Positions 1 through 7,188 of a DNA stretch of 12,551 bases are shown here, in pieces (positions within the stretch are counted from its first letter, which is position 1; the number at the start of each line of letters is the position of its first letter). The position numbers and the translations under genes are program-made. The stretch spans positions 1 through 12,551 of the forward strand of contig CAAECI010000053.1 in assembly GCA_900754255.1 (NCBI GenBank). Direction: 5' to 3'. Source of the DNA: an uncultured Succinivibrio sp. (GTDB lineage Bacteria; Pseudomonadota; Gammaproteobacteria; Enterobacterales; Succinivibrionaceae). Below the pieces are notes generated by a model, which saw nothing but the letters and a program-made list of their open reading frames with translations, was not told the origin of the DNA and searched no databases.

Positions 1-767
1 GTCGTGCCGGCAAGCCCCGTCAAACACCCAAGCGTCGTCAAAGTCGCAGCAGCAAGAATGAGGTGCGCGGTACGGAAAACGCAGCCGAGCGTGACATTCC
101 CCAGACTCAGGAGCGTCAGGCAAAGCCCGAGCGTCAAAACGAAGGCGAGCGTCAGGTGCGTTCAGAACGTCGCCCGCGTCGTCAAAATCAGGGCGATAAC
201 GCTGAGCTGCGCGAAAAAAATGGTGCTGAAAAGCGCATTAATGACGATCAGGAAATACGCACGGAGCGTCCCGTACGCGGACAGCGCCGTACCCGCAACG
301 AGGGAGAAAACTCACCTCGCCATGCCCAGCATCGTCGTACTCCCGAGCTCAATGCCAAGGATCTCATAAGAGAGCAGGCTCAAAAGGCTGCAACCTGGCA
401 TCCCGTCGAGCACAAGGCCATGATCTTCACCGAGGAAGAGGCCGGTATGTTGGCTGATGCCGGCGCCCCCGACTTCTCCATGCAACAAAGCGCAAGAGAC
501 TTTGAATCAGGTGCCGCCTATACCAGATCGGAAAAAGTCGGCGGCCTGAGCGCTCATACCGAGTATGCGGAAATTTCCTCCATTTCGGAGCCGGAGTTCA
601 TCGCTCCCGATTTCTCAGGATCGGTGCAATCACGCGCGCCTGAGGATGGAGAGGCCTTTGAAAAGTCAGATCGTCACGGCGGCTTTACTGCAGCTCAGTG
701 CAAGGCCGGAACCTACCGTAGCATAGACACTCAGCGCAGCTCCGATCCTTTCGACGATCGTCTGTAA
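1..767 (+). CDS. rne: Arginine-rich C-terminal region, probable ribonuclease E (5' end outside window)
   Basis: The reading frame is open from the left edge (first full codon at 3) and stops with TAA at 765-767, so this is the last ~254 residues of a longer protein. The first ~110 residues are low-complexity and very rich in Arg, Gln, Glu and Asn, including hexapeptide-like ERQ/ERR repeats. The rest is acidic and loosely conserved, ending in ...SSDPFDDRL. This layout (basic RNA-binding stretch, then a disordered acidic tail) matches the C-terminal scaffold half of gammaproteobacterial RNase E, which binds RNA and degradosome partners at the inner membrane. No catalytic S1 or RNase H-like domain is in view, so the call is inference from composition. 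A DEAD-box helicase tail or another basic-tailed RNA-binding protein is the main alternative. A GTG at 63 lies in frame but is internal. An intrinsic terminator follows 22 bp after the stop. Confidence 0.5.
   Translation, partial: RAGKPRQTPKRRQSRSSKNEVRGTENAAERDIPQTQERQAKPERQNEGERQVRSERRPRRQNQGDNAELREKNGAEKRINDDQEIRTERPVRGQRRTRNEGENSPRHAQHRRTPELNAKDLIREQAQKAATWHPVEHKAMIFTEEEAGMLADAGAPDFSMQQSARDFESGAAYTRSEKVGGLSAHTEYAEISSISEPEFIAPDFSGSVQSRAPEDGEAFEKSDRHGGFTAAQCKAGTYRSIDTQRSSDPFDDRL
111..182 (+). repeat. Four tandem 18-bp units encoding ERQxxx hexapeptides
   Basis: Four consecutive 18-bp units encode ERQAKP, ERQNEG, ERQVRS and ERRPRR. The first three share the DNA word GAGCGTCA at their start. 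The repeat lies in the arginine-rich part of the probable RNase E tail and probably arose by slippage or local duplication in a disordered RNA-binding segment. Confidence 0.7.
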
Positions 768-789
768 TATGTCGATGTAAAAACTACGA

Positions 790-815
790 GGGGATCCTGC
801 AGGATCCCCTTTTTT
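790..815 (+). terminator. Strong intrinsic terminator after the probable rne gene
   Basis: GGGGATCC (790-797) and GGATCCCC (802-809) form a perfect 8-bp stem around a TGCA loop, followed by six T (810-815). The whole stem-loop is a 20-bp perfect palindrome. It lies 22 bp after the TAA of the upstream gene. The Shine-Dalgarno of the next gene begins on the base after the T-tract, so the element also sits in the leader of that gene if its promoter lies upstream. Confidence 0.9.
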
Positions 816-819
816 GGAG
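816..819 (+). promoter_or_regulatory. Ribosome binding site that sets the DUF294 gene start
   Basis: GGAG at 816-819 lies 6 nt before the ATG at 826-828. An in-frame TTG at 814 is an unlikely start because it overlaps the terminator T-tract and this site. The ATG at 826 is therefore chosen. Confidence 0.8.
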
Positions 820-825
820 TTGCAT

Positions 826-2700
826 ATGGATCAATCTCTCCTTCCGAGCATCTACGATTTTATCTCCCATACCTACCCTTTTTCTCAGCTCTCCCCCCTT
901 GAAACCGATGCTGTAGCCGCCGCCATACGCATATGCTACAAAAGCACCGACGACATGCTCGACAACGAGGATTTGGCCGGGGCCGGTCTTTATATGGTGA
1001 GGACCGGAGCTGCCGAGGAGATCAACAAAAAGGATCATTCCCTAAGAGCCAGGCTCGCCGTAGGCGATACCTTCGGCTATACCCAAATAGATAAAAAAGG
1101 ACAAAGCGACTACTTCGTACGCTTCCCGGAAAATACCCTGCTCTACTTTATAAATCGCCAGGTTCTGCAATTTCTTATTACCAAAAATCACGACGTCGGC
1201 GAGTATTTCAACTCCAAGGAATGGGTAAGACTTGCCAGCACCCACACCTTTGATGAGGATAACGGAGCCAATGTAGTTGCCGAGCGTACGGCCAAAAGCG
1301 TTTGCCGCCCCAGGCCCGTGCTCCTTGCGGAGGAGGACGACGTTAAAAAAGCCGCCTGTGCATTAAGCCGTCAGCACTGCTATATGGCAGTCATAAAAAA
1401 TGCTGCGGGACAATTAACCGGCGTTCTGACCTCCTCCGACATCTCAAGCCGAGTGGTAGCTGCAGGTTTGCCCTACGATACTAAGGTGGCGGATATCATG
1501 ACACGCAACGTGTTCACCTGCGATGCCGACGAATCCCTGGAAATGGTTTTTGAAAGCATGATCATGCACAACGTTCGTTGCCTGCCGGTCACGCAGAACG
1601 GAGATCTGTACGGACTCATAACCACCACCGAGTTATTGCAAAACTCCGCCCTGGAGGCCGTATATCTTATAAGAGACGTAAAGAACGCAGGCGATCTTGC
1701 CACGCTCAGGCTGTTATCCAAGCAGGTGCGCTCGGTTTTCATCTCCATGCTCGAAACCCGCATGCGTCCGCATGCCATGCAACGCATGATGTCACGCATT
1801 GCCGATATGTTTTACGAGCGTATCATCACGCTCACGCTTGCAGATATGTCTCCGCCCCCCTGCAACTTTTGCTTTGCCGCAGCCGGCTCCTTGGCCCGCA
1901 ACGAATTGCAGCTGCTGTCAGATCAGGATAATGCCATCATTACGGAGCGACCGCTGAGCATAGAGGAAACCGAGTATTTCCATACTCTATCCGATCGTGT
2001 TTGCAAGGCCCTCGCTACATGCGGTTATCCACTATGTGAGGGTAACTATATGGCAAGCAATCCCAAATGGTGCGCAAGCTATGACGAGTGGACAAAAAAA
2101 TATGACGAGTGGGTATCCTATACCTCCTCCGACGCGCTTTTGAACAGTATGGTCTTTTTGGATATGCGCAGCCTGTACGGGGATGATTTTTTGGTAGGAA
2201 AATTAAAAAAACATCTTTGCAGGCTGGTCCAAAAAAACACACGTTTTCTGACCTTTCTCTGTCAGGCCTCCACCACCGTATCTCCGCCCCTCGGAACTTT
2301 CAGACAATTTGTTTTAAAAAAGGACGGTAGCAGCGCGCCCTCGCTCAATATCAAAAGTCAGGCGGTGAAGCTCATCGTGGAATTGGGCAGAATATACGGA
2401 CTCGGAGCCTCCAGCATGAGCACCGATACCTATCAAAGACTTGCCGATGCCGCAGATGCAGGACTTCTAAAGCGCGATGATTTTCGCGAGCTGGCCGAGG
2501 CTTATTCTTTTTTAAATGCAGTACGTTTCCGCCACCAGCAGGAGGCTCTGACACAAGGTAAAGAGCCTACCAACAACCTTGTTCCCTCGGAGCTCACCCA
2601 ATTTGAACGCAATCACCTGCGCGACGCCTTTAGGATCATATCCCGTCATCAGGCCGCCGCTTTGGTAAGATTCGCGCCCGGACTTGGAATATTAGGCTGA
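826..2700 (+). CDS. CNB / CBS-pair / DUF294 nucleotidyltransferase-like protein
   Basis: This 624-residue protein has the standard order of the DUF294 family. A degenerate cyclic-nucleotide-binding-like domain spans ~10-130, with a GDTFG turn near 80-84. Two CBS motifs lie at ~155-212 and ~220-272. A nucleotidyltransferase-like core follows, with GSLARNE at 354-360 and SDQDNA at 365-370, where D366 and D368 would be the metal-binding aspartates. Its signature GYPLCEGNYMASNP at ~400-412 is followed by a helical DUF294 C-terminal domain (~480-620). CBS domains typically sense adenine nucleotides, so a nucleotide-gated transferase is plausible, but the substrate is unknown. It is cytoplasmic, with no signal peptide. 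The next gene starts 4 bp after its stop, so the two are probably co-translated. In many gammaproteobacteria this pair lies beside acs/actP acetate genes, which are not visible here. Confidence 0.9.
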   Translation: MDQSLLPSIYDFISHTYPFSQLSPLETDAVAAAIRICYKSTDDMLDNEDLAGAGLYMVRTGAAEEINKKDHSLRARLAVGDTFGYTQIDKKGQSDYFVRFPENTLLYFINRQVLQFLITKNHDVGEYFNSKEWVRLASTHTFDEDNGANVVAERTAKSVCRPRPVLLAEEDDVKKAACALSRQHCYMAVIKNAAGQLTGVLTSSDISSRVVAAGLPYDTKVADIMTRNVFTCDADESLEMVFESMIMHNVRCLPVTQNGDLYGLITTTELLQNSALEAVYLIRDVKNAGDLATLRLLSKQVRSVFISMLETRMRPHAMQRMMSRIADMFYERIITLTLADMSPPPCNFCFAAAGSLARNELQLLSDQDNAIITERPLSIEETEYFHTLSDRVCKALATCGYPLCEGNYMASNPKWCASYDEWTKKYDEWVSYTSSDALLNSMVFLDMRSLYGDDFLVGKLKKHLCRLVQKNTRFLTFLCQASTTVSPPLGTFRQFVLKKDGSSAPSLNIKSQAVKLIVELGRIYGLGASSMSTDTYQRLADAADAGLLKRDDFRELAEAYSFLNAVRFRHQQEALTQGKEPTNNLVPSELTQFERNHLRDAFRIISRHQAAALVRFAPGLGILG

Positions 2701-2704
2701 AAAT

Positions 2705-3406
2705 ATGCTCCTTGATTTTTTTGATCCCCTAAAGAGACTTAAGCGGCGTTGCAACAGGACTCTCAACGATCCTGATCTTCCCGAGAGCTTAAAAAAGCTT
2801 TATGCCGTAAATATACCCGACGGCGACACGCCTCTTTACGATCTGCCCGTCTATGCCCTGGATTTTGAAACCTCGGGACTTGATCATAAAAAAGATCAAA
2901 TCCTGTCGGTGGGAGGAATAGCCCTGGATCGTCACGGCATAGATTTTTCCACCGCCTTCCACCATCTCCTCAAAAGAAGAGACGGCGTACGCGGGGAAAC
3001 GGCCGTTATAAATATGATCACACCCGAGCTTTTGGAAAAGGGCGAAGATCCGCACAGAGTGATGCAGGAACTCATCCAAAAGCTTGCAGGAAAGATAGTG
3101 ATCTGTCATTGCGCGATCATAGAGTACAGCTTCCTCAAAAGATCACTTTGTCTCAAAGATCATGACGAATTGCCCATGATCTTTTTGGATACCATGGCCA
3201 TAGAAAGAAGCTTGATCAAAGAGAGGGGCGATCCCTCGCGTTATTCGTTAAATCTCATACGCAAGAGGCGCGCTCTTCCTACCTATAATGCCCACAATGC
3301 CCTCATCGATTCCATAGCCGCCGCCGAGCTTTTCATGGCACAGGTTAAAGATATTTTCGGCAAGAAAAAACCCCTGCTGGGAGAGCTTTATCGGCGCTCA
3401 CACTGA
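2705..3406 (+). CDS. DEDDh-type 3'-5' exonuclease, PolC/epsilon-like
   Basis: This 233-residue protein carries an RNase T/DnaQ-fold exonuclease domain. Exo I is DFETSG with D53 and E55. Exo III is HNALID with H197 and D202 in the H-x4-D spacing of the DEDDh class. At the Exo II position the sequence reads HCAIIEYSFL, so E140 stands where DnaQ-type enzymes have Asp; as I recall, this substitution is common in the DUF294-linked subfamily and need not mean inactivity. A basic N-terminal extension (~1-45) precedes the domain. Such enzymes remove nucleotides from 3' ends of DNA or RNA; the substrate here is unknown. The ATG lies 4 bp after the TGA of the DUF294 gene with no strong Shine-Dalgarno, which suggests translational coupling. 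The gene converges on suhB with a 25-bp gap. Confidence 0.88.
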   Translation: MLLDFFDPLKRLKRRCNRTLNDPDLPESLKKLYAVNIPDGDTPLYDLPVYALDFETSGLDHKKDQILSVGGIALDRHGIDFSTAFHHLLKRRDGVRGETAVINMITPELLEKGEDPHRVMQELIQKLAGKIVICHCAIIEYSFLKRSLCLKDHDELPMIFLDTMAIERSLIKERGDPSRYSLNLIRKRRALPTYNAHNALIDSIAAAELFMAQVKDIFGKKKPLLGELYRRSH

Positions 3407-3431
3407 GGGGCTTTTGACGGCAGAAGGCGTC

Positions 3432-4235
3432 TTAACGCAGTACGGAGGCAAGCTCCTGCGGATTGCAGATCTGTAGCATGGCACGAACCACATTTGGGTT
3501 GGCGGTGACTATATTGCCAGTCTTGGTATAACCCGGGGTACCGAGGAAGTCGGTAACCAAACCGCCGGCCTCGCGAATTATGAGCTCGCCTGCCGCATAA
3601 TCCCAAGGCTTAAGCCCCTGCTCTAAAAATCCGTCGAAGCGACCGCAGGCTACATAGCAAAGATCGAGACTGGCCGCGCCCATGCGTCTGACGTCGGCAC
3701 AGCTTCCGAGCAGACGAGCGAAAAGCTCAAGGTAAGCATCCATGCGCTCGCGGAAACGCACGGGGAAGGCTGTACCGATAATGGCTCCGTCCAAGGAGGT
3801 ACGAGTCCCGACGCGTATACGGTGACCGTTTAGCATGGCACCCTCGCCGCGGGCGGCGGTGAACATTTCATTTAAGAAAGGATCGAAAACCACGGCCACC
3901 TCGGGCTTTCCGTTGTGACGCAGTGCTATGGAAACTGCACAGTGTGCAATACCCTGCACGAAATTGGTGGTGCCGTCGATGGGATCGATAACCCATACGT
4001 ATTCGGACTCGGTATTGCCGCTCAATCCTGATTCCTCAGCCAAGAAGGCATGATCACGATAGGATTTCTGCAGGATCTGTATTACGGTACGCTCGCACTC
4101 GCGATCGATATCGGTTACCAAATCGTCTTTCTTTTTCTCTTCTACGGAGAACTGACTTTGCTGACCTAGGTTGCGGGCGATCAAATTTCCGGCTGCACGC
4201 GCCGCACGCACAGCAATATTTAGCATCGGATGCAT
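3432..4235 (-). CDS. suhB: Inositol-1-monophosphatase SuhB
   Basis: This 267-residue protein has the same length as E. coli SuhB and begins with the same MHPMLNIAVRAAR stretch. The FIG-superfamily metal-phosphatase motifs are intact: EESG at 67-70, DPIDGTT at 84-90 and WDYAAGE at 211-217. The enzyme hydrolyses inositol-1-phosphate using Mg2+. In E. coli the protein also joins the Nus complex that promotes rRNA antitermination and folding, a role likely kept here by homology. The frame extends upstream to a TTG at 4250, but the ATG at 4235 gives the family N-terminus and has GGGA 9 nt upstream, so I chose it. A clear sigma70 promoter lies about 36-65 bp upstream. The gene is monocistronic in view and diverges from the YgfB-family gene. 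Confidence 0.96.
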   Translation of the reverse strand: MHPMLNIAVRAARAAGNLIARNLGQQSQFSVEEKKKDDLVTDIDRECERTVIQILQKSYRDHAFLAEESGLSGNTESEYVWVIDPIDGTTNFVQGIAHCAVSIALRHNGKPEVAVVFDPFLNEMFTAARGEGAMLNGHRIRVGTRTSLDGAIIGTAFPVRFRERMDAYLELFARLLGSCADVRRMGAASLDLCYVACGRFDGFLEQGLKPWDYAAGELIIREAGGLVTDFLGTPGYTKTGNIVTANPNVVRAMLQICNPQELASVLR

Positions 4236-4270
4236 ATGGTAAGATCCCAAATTGTGAAAAGAGCATGCGT

Positions 4271-4300
4271 ATTATATGTGATTTTTGGCATTTTGCTCAA
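4271..4300 (-). promoter_or_regulatory. Predicted sigma70 promoter of suhB
   Basis: Read on the - strand, TTGAGC (4300-4295) is a 4/6 match to the -35 box and TATAAT (4276-4271) is a perfect -10, with an 18-nt spacer. Transcription would start near 4264, giving a leader of about 30 nt. I see no comparably good promoter for the divergent gene at 4318 in the same gap. Confidence 0.7.
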
Positions 4301-4317
4301 ATTAACGAGGATTAATC

Positions 4318-4836
4318 ATGTCCGCCTTGCAAATAAACAGCGCTGAAATATTCAACACGCTAAAAAAAGCCGGGATCGATGAAGATCAATACCAGTGGAC
4401 CGGCTTTATAACCGGAGCCGTGGCCAAGGGCATTTCTCCTGGAAGCTCGGATCTTAGCCGGCATATAAGCGATATCCTGAACAATAAGACACCATTGCCC
4501 GGGATCCTGTCTGCTTTTTTTACCACTCTCGCTATCAAGGTTCAGAAAGAGCTTGACAACGATTCCGGTGATTTCTTCTTTTTGCCGCAAGAAGGCAATG
4601 ATCTGCAAACCCTGACGGCTTTGTCCGATCTGTGCGCGGGACTGTGTCTTGGTCTTTCCCTATCCCCCGATCAAGGCGTGGTATCAAAAATAACCTCGCC
4701 GGAGCTTGCGGATTTTATCAAAACCCTGGGATCCATTGCCGACGTCGATACGCAGGGACCAACGGATCCCGAGGATCTTAAGGCCGTTGTCGACTATATG
4801 AGCTCACAACTGCGCCTTATCTACCGCAAGCGCTAA
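4318..4836 (+). CDS. YgfB / UPF0149 family protein
   Basis: This 172-residue, soluble, acidic, mostly helical protein matches the YgfB layout. An N-terminal helix pair contains QWTGFITGAVAKG (family form: GLISGMICGG). The central segment DFFFLPQEGNDLQTLTALSDLCAGLCLGLS corresponds in parts to the family's LYLPDGDD and W-x-FLLGLG region. The C-terminal segment (~125-168) aligns with the family's IAQLG...EEIIEYVR helix. No catalytic motif is evident. E. coli YgfB has no settled function; in Pseudomonas aeruginosa YgfB affects beta-lactam resistance through the ampDh3/AlpA pathway, and transfer of that role here is not supported. The start is ATG with GAGG 7 nt upstream. The gene lies apart from the pepP/ubiH neighbourhood of E. 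coli ygfB. Its TAA overlaps the uvrB stop on the other strand. Confidence 0.8.
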   Translation: MSALQINSAEIFNTLKKAGIDEDQYQWTGFITGAVAKGISPGSSDLSRHISDILNNKTPLPGILSAFFTTLAIKVQKELDNDSGDFFFLPQEGNDLQTLTALSDLCAGLCLGLSLSPDQGVVSKITSPELADFIKTLGSIADVDTQGPTDPEDLKAVVDYMSSQLRLIYRKR

Positions 4837-6875
4837 TCGTTTGACATCAGCTTGAGGCGTTGCTGCAAATCCTGCATTTCATTGCGAACCGCCGCCGCCT
4901 CCTCAAACCTAAGCTCGCGCGCCAGCTTAAGCATCTTTGCTTGAAGCTCATCTATATTTTTAATAAGAGCCTTAGGATCGTTGAGGCTATGACGCTGTTT
5001 CTCCCATTCGTTTCTTGAGATGCCGCGCGCACGTTTCTCAACGGGAGCCTTAAAGACGGCCGTGTCATTGATCGCCGTTTCCATAACATCGGTGATCTTT
5101 TTGGTGATCTGCATGGGCTTTATGTGATGCTCTTCATTATATTTTTGCTGTATTTCGCGGCGTCTTTGGGTCTCCTCGATAGTCACCTTCATGGAATCGG
5201 TGATTTTATCGGCATAGAAAATGGCCTTGCCGTTAACATTGCGCGCCGCACGCCCCACGGTTTGGATGAGCGAACGGGAGGATCGCAAAAAGCCCTCCTT
5301 ATCAGCATCTAGCACCGCCACCAACGACACCTCGGGCATGTCCAAGCCCTCACGCAGAAGATTGATGCCGATTAGAGCGTCAAATTCCCCCAAACGCAGA
5401 TCCCTTATGATCTCCATACGCTCCACGGTATCGATGTCCGAGTGCAGATACCTCACCCTCAATCCGTGCTCCTCAAGATAAGAGCTGAGCTCCTCCGCCA
5501 TTTTTTTGGTAAGCGTGGTTACCAGCACTCTTTCGTTGCGCGCGGCACGCATCCTTATTTCGGACATGACATCATCTACCTGCGAGGCTACGGGACGCAC
5601 CTCTATTTGCGGATCCAATAGGCCGGTCGGACGTATGAGCTGCTCGGCCACCTGAGTGGAATGCTCAAGCTCATAATCGGCAGGAGTTGCGGACACATAG
5701 ATGGTCTGTGGCTGCATGCGGGCAAATTCTTCAAATTTTAAAGGACGGTTGTCGTAGGCCGAGGGCAGACGGAAGCCGAAATTCACCAGCGATTCCTTAC
5801 GGGAATGATCTCCTCTGAACATGGCGCCTATCTGCGGTACGGTCACGTGCGACTCGTCTATAAACAGCAGTCCGTCGGAGGGTAAATAGTCAAAAAGACA
5901 GGGAGGCGGCTCCCCCTCCTTTCTGCCCGTAAGATAGCGCGAATAGTTTTCAATGCCCGAGCAATAGCCAAGCTCGTTGATCATCTCTATGTCATATTGT
6001 GTACGCTCACGCAACCTTTGCTCCTCAAGGAGCTTATGGTTTTCAAAAAAGAAACGACAACGCTCGTTAAGCTCGATCTTGATATTTTCCACGGCCTTTT
6101 CCAAAATCGACCGCGGGGTGACGTAATGGGTTTTGGGAAAGATGGTAATGCGCGGTACCTGCGCTATGGTTTGACCCGTAAGCGGATCAAAGGTACTTAT
6201 TTTTTCAACCTCGTCGTCGAAAAACTCCACCCTCACCGCATAGCCGTCCGAATCCGAAGGATAGATATCCATGCTTTCTCCGCGCACCCTGAAGGTACCG
6301 CGCTCAAAGCCGAGATCATTACGCGTATACTGCAATGAAGAAAGTCTTTGCATCACGGCGCTGCGATCAATGATCTCCCCGCGACTTAAATGCAGCATCA
6401 TCTTAAGGTAGGTCTCGGGCTCGCCCAAGCCGTATATGGCCGATACCGAGCAGACTACGATGACATCCCGACGCTCCATGAGTGCCTTGGTGGCCGAAAG
6501 ACGCATCTGATCAATATGATCATTTACCTGTGCATCCTTTTCAATGAAGGTATCCGAGGACGGAACATAGGCCTCGGGCTGATAATAGTCATAGTAGGAA
6601 ACGAAGTACTCGACGGCGTTTTTCGGGAAAAACTGCTTCATTTCTCCGTAAAGCTGAGCCGCCAACGTTTTATTGTGTGAAAGGATCATGCACGGGCGAT
6701 TCATCCTTTCTATGATCTTGGCCATGGTAAAGGTTTTACCCGATCCGGTAACGCCCAAAAGAGTCTGCTCATGATCGCCGCGCTCCAATCCGGTCACGAG
6801 CTTCTCTATGGCCTCGGGCTGATCACCTGAAGCGCAAAAGGGACTTACCAGCTCAAAATCCTTGATAACCGCCAT
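4833..6875 (-). CDS. uvrB: Excinuclease ABC subunit B (UvrB)
   Basis: This 680-residue protein is full length (E. coli UvrB is 673). It is the damage-verification helicase of nucleotide excision repair: it is loaded by UvrA and then positions UvrC for dual incision. Walker A is GVTGSGKT (41-48). The beta-hairpin region contains YYDYYQPEAY (94-103). The DEAD-like box is DESH (340-343), helicase motif VI is QTVGRAAR (538-545), and the C-terminal UVR motif that contacts UvrC lies at ~637-672. All key residues look intact. The ATG at 6875 has AGG 7 nt upstream. The gene is monocistronic in view. Its upstream region has a perfect -10 (6950-6945) inside a 23-bp palindrome. I see no E. coli-type LexA box there, although uvrB is SOS-induced in E. 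coli. Confidence 0.98.
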   Translation of the reverse strand: MAVIKDFELVSPFCASGDQPEAIEKLVTGLERGDHEQTLLGVTGSGKTFTMAKIIERMNRPCMILSHNKTLAAQLYGEMKQFFPKNAVEYFVSYYDYYQPEAYVPSSDTFIEKDAQVNDHIDQMRLSATKALMERRDVIVVCSVSAIYGLGEPETYLKMMLHLSRGEIIDRSAVMQRLSSLQYTRNDLGFERGTFRVRGESMDIYPSDSDGYAVRVEFFDDEVEKISTFDPLTGQTIAQVPRITIFPKTHYVTPRSILEKAVENIKIELNERCRFFFENHKLLEEQRLRERTQYDIEMINELGYCSGIENYSRYLTGRKEGEPPPCLFDYLPSDGLLFIDESHVTVPQIGAMFRGDHSRKESLVNFGFRLPSAYDNRPLKFEEFARMQPQTIYVSATPADYELEHSTQVAEQLIRPTGLLDPQIEVRPVASQVDDVMSEIRMRAARNERVLVTTLTKKMAEELSSYLEEHGLRVRYLHSDIDTVERMEIIRDLRLGEFDALIGINLLREGLDMPEVSLVAVLDADKEGFLRSSRSLIQTVGRAARNVNGKAIFYADKITDSMKVTIEETQRRREIQQKYNEEHHIKPMQITKKITDVMETAINDTAVFKAPVEKRARGISRNEWEKQRHSLNDPKALIKNIDELQAKMLKLARELRFEEAAAVRNEMQDLQQRLKLMSND

Positions 6876-6911
6876 ACATTTACCTGAAAAATCTGAAAAT
6901 ATACCGTCGAT

Positions 6912-6925
6912 CCCGCAGCGGCGGG
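6912..6925 (-). other. GC-rich hairpin in the uvrB leader
   Basis: CCCGC (6912-6916) and GCGGG (6921-6925) form a 5-bp all-GC stem with a 4-nt loop. It lies within the predicted uvrB leader, about 37-50 nt before the start codon. No T-tract follows on the - strand, so it is not a terminator; it may stabilise the leader or be incidental. Confidence 0.4.
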
Positions 6926-6944
6926 CGCAGTTTCTTCACAAAAG

Positions 6945-6968
6945 ATTATACGCAAAGGTTGCGTATAA
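6945..6968 (-). promoter_or_regulatory. Palindromic candidate operator over the uvrB -10 element
   Basis: TTATACGCAA (6946-6955) and TTGCGTATAA (6959-6968) are perfect inverted repeats around AGG. Read on the - strand, TATAAT (6950-6945) is a consensus -10, so the palindrome covers the -10 and most of the spacer. The matching -35 region is poor (GCGATT at a 17-nt spacer), so an activator could be needed or a repressor may act here. The sequence does not resemble the E. coli LexA consensus CTG-N10-CAG. Transcription would start near 6938. Confidence 0.55.
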
Positions 6969-7043
6969 ATCGCATTTGGTCACGGATCATTGCCGGGAAA
7001 CAAAATACGGGGCGGAGATGATCATTTTCTTTGCGCTTTTTTG

Positions 7044-7071
7044 TTGACAGTAGAAATTATTTAAGTATAAT
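7044..7071 (+). promoter_or_regulatory. Near-perfect sigma70 promoter of tRNA-Asn
   Basis: TTGACA (7044-7049) and TATAAT (7066-7071) are both exact consensus boxes with a 16-nt spacer. A T-rich stretch upstream (7023-7043) could act as an UP element. Transcription would start near 7078 and give a 5' leader of about 35 nt, removed by RNase P. The leader contains the 13-bp palindrome TGAACTTAGTTCA (7085-7097). Confidence 0.88.
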
Positions 7072-7112
7072 GGCTTACGTTTTCTGAACTTAGTTCAAAA
7101 AATTTCAGGCGT

Positions 7113-7188
7113 TCCTCCTTAGTTCAGTCGGTAGAACGGCGGACTGTTAATCCGTATGTCACTGGTTCGAGTCCGGTAGGAGGAGCCA
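7113..7188 (+). tRNA. tRNA-Asn (GUU)
   Basis: This 76-nt cloverleaf has the acceptor stem TCCTCCT (7113-7119) paired with AGGAGGA (7178-7184), followed by G and an encoded CCA (7186-7188). The anticodon GTT is at 7146-7148 in the loop CTGTTAA. The T-arm contains GGTTCGAGTCC. The sequence is nearly identical to E. coli tRNA-Asn as I recall it, differing mainly in the acceptor and T stems. No second tRNA follows, and I found no attachment-site duplication or integrase in the flank. Confidence 0.97.

Noticed and set aside
4..369. Open frame of 121 codons overlapping the probable RNase E tail
   Set aside because: The overlapping frame ending at 767 is open from the edge, has the expected tail composition and is followed by a terminator; this one looks like a shadow of arginine-rich DNA.
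814..825. Earlier TTG start for the DUF294 gene
   Set aside because: It falls inside the terminator T-tract and overlaps the Shine-Dalgarno of the ATG at 826.
3407..3431. Terminator between the exonuclease gene and suhB
   Set aside because: Only a 4-bp stem (GACG with CGTC) without a T-tract is present, which is too weak to call.
6900..7043. LexA box upstream of uvrB
   Set aside because: No CTG-N10-CAG type site could be found; the palindrome present has a different sequence and is reported separately.
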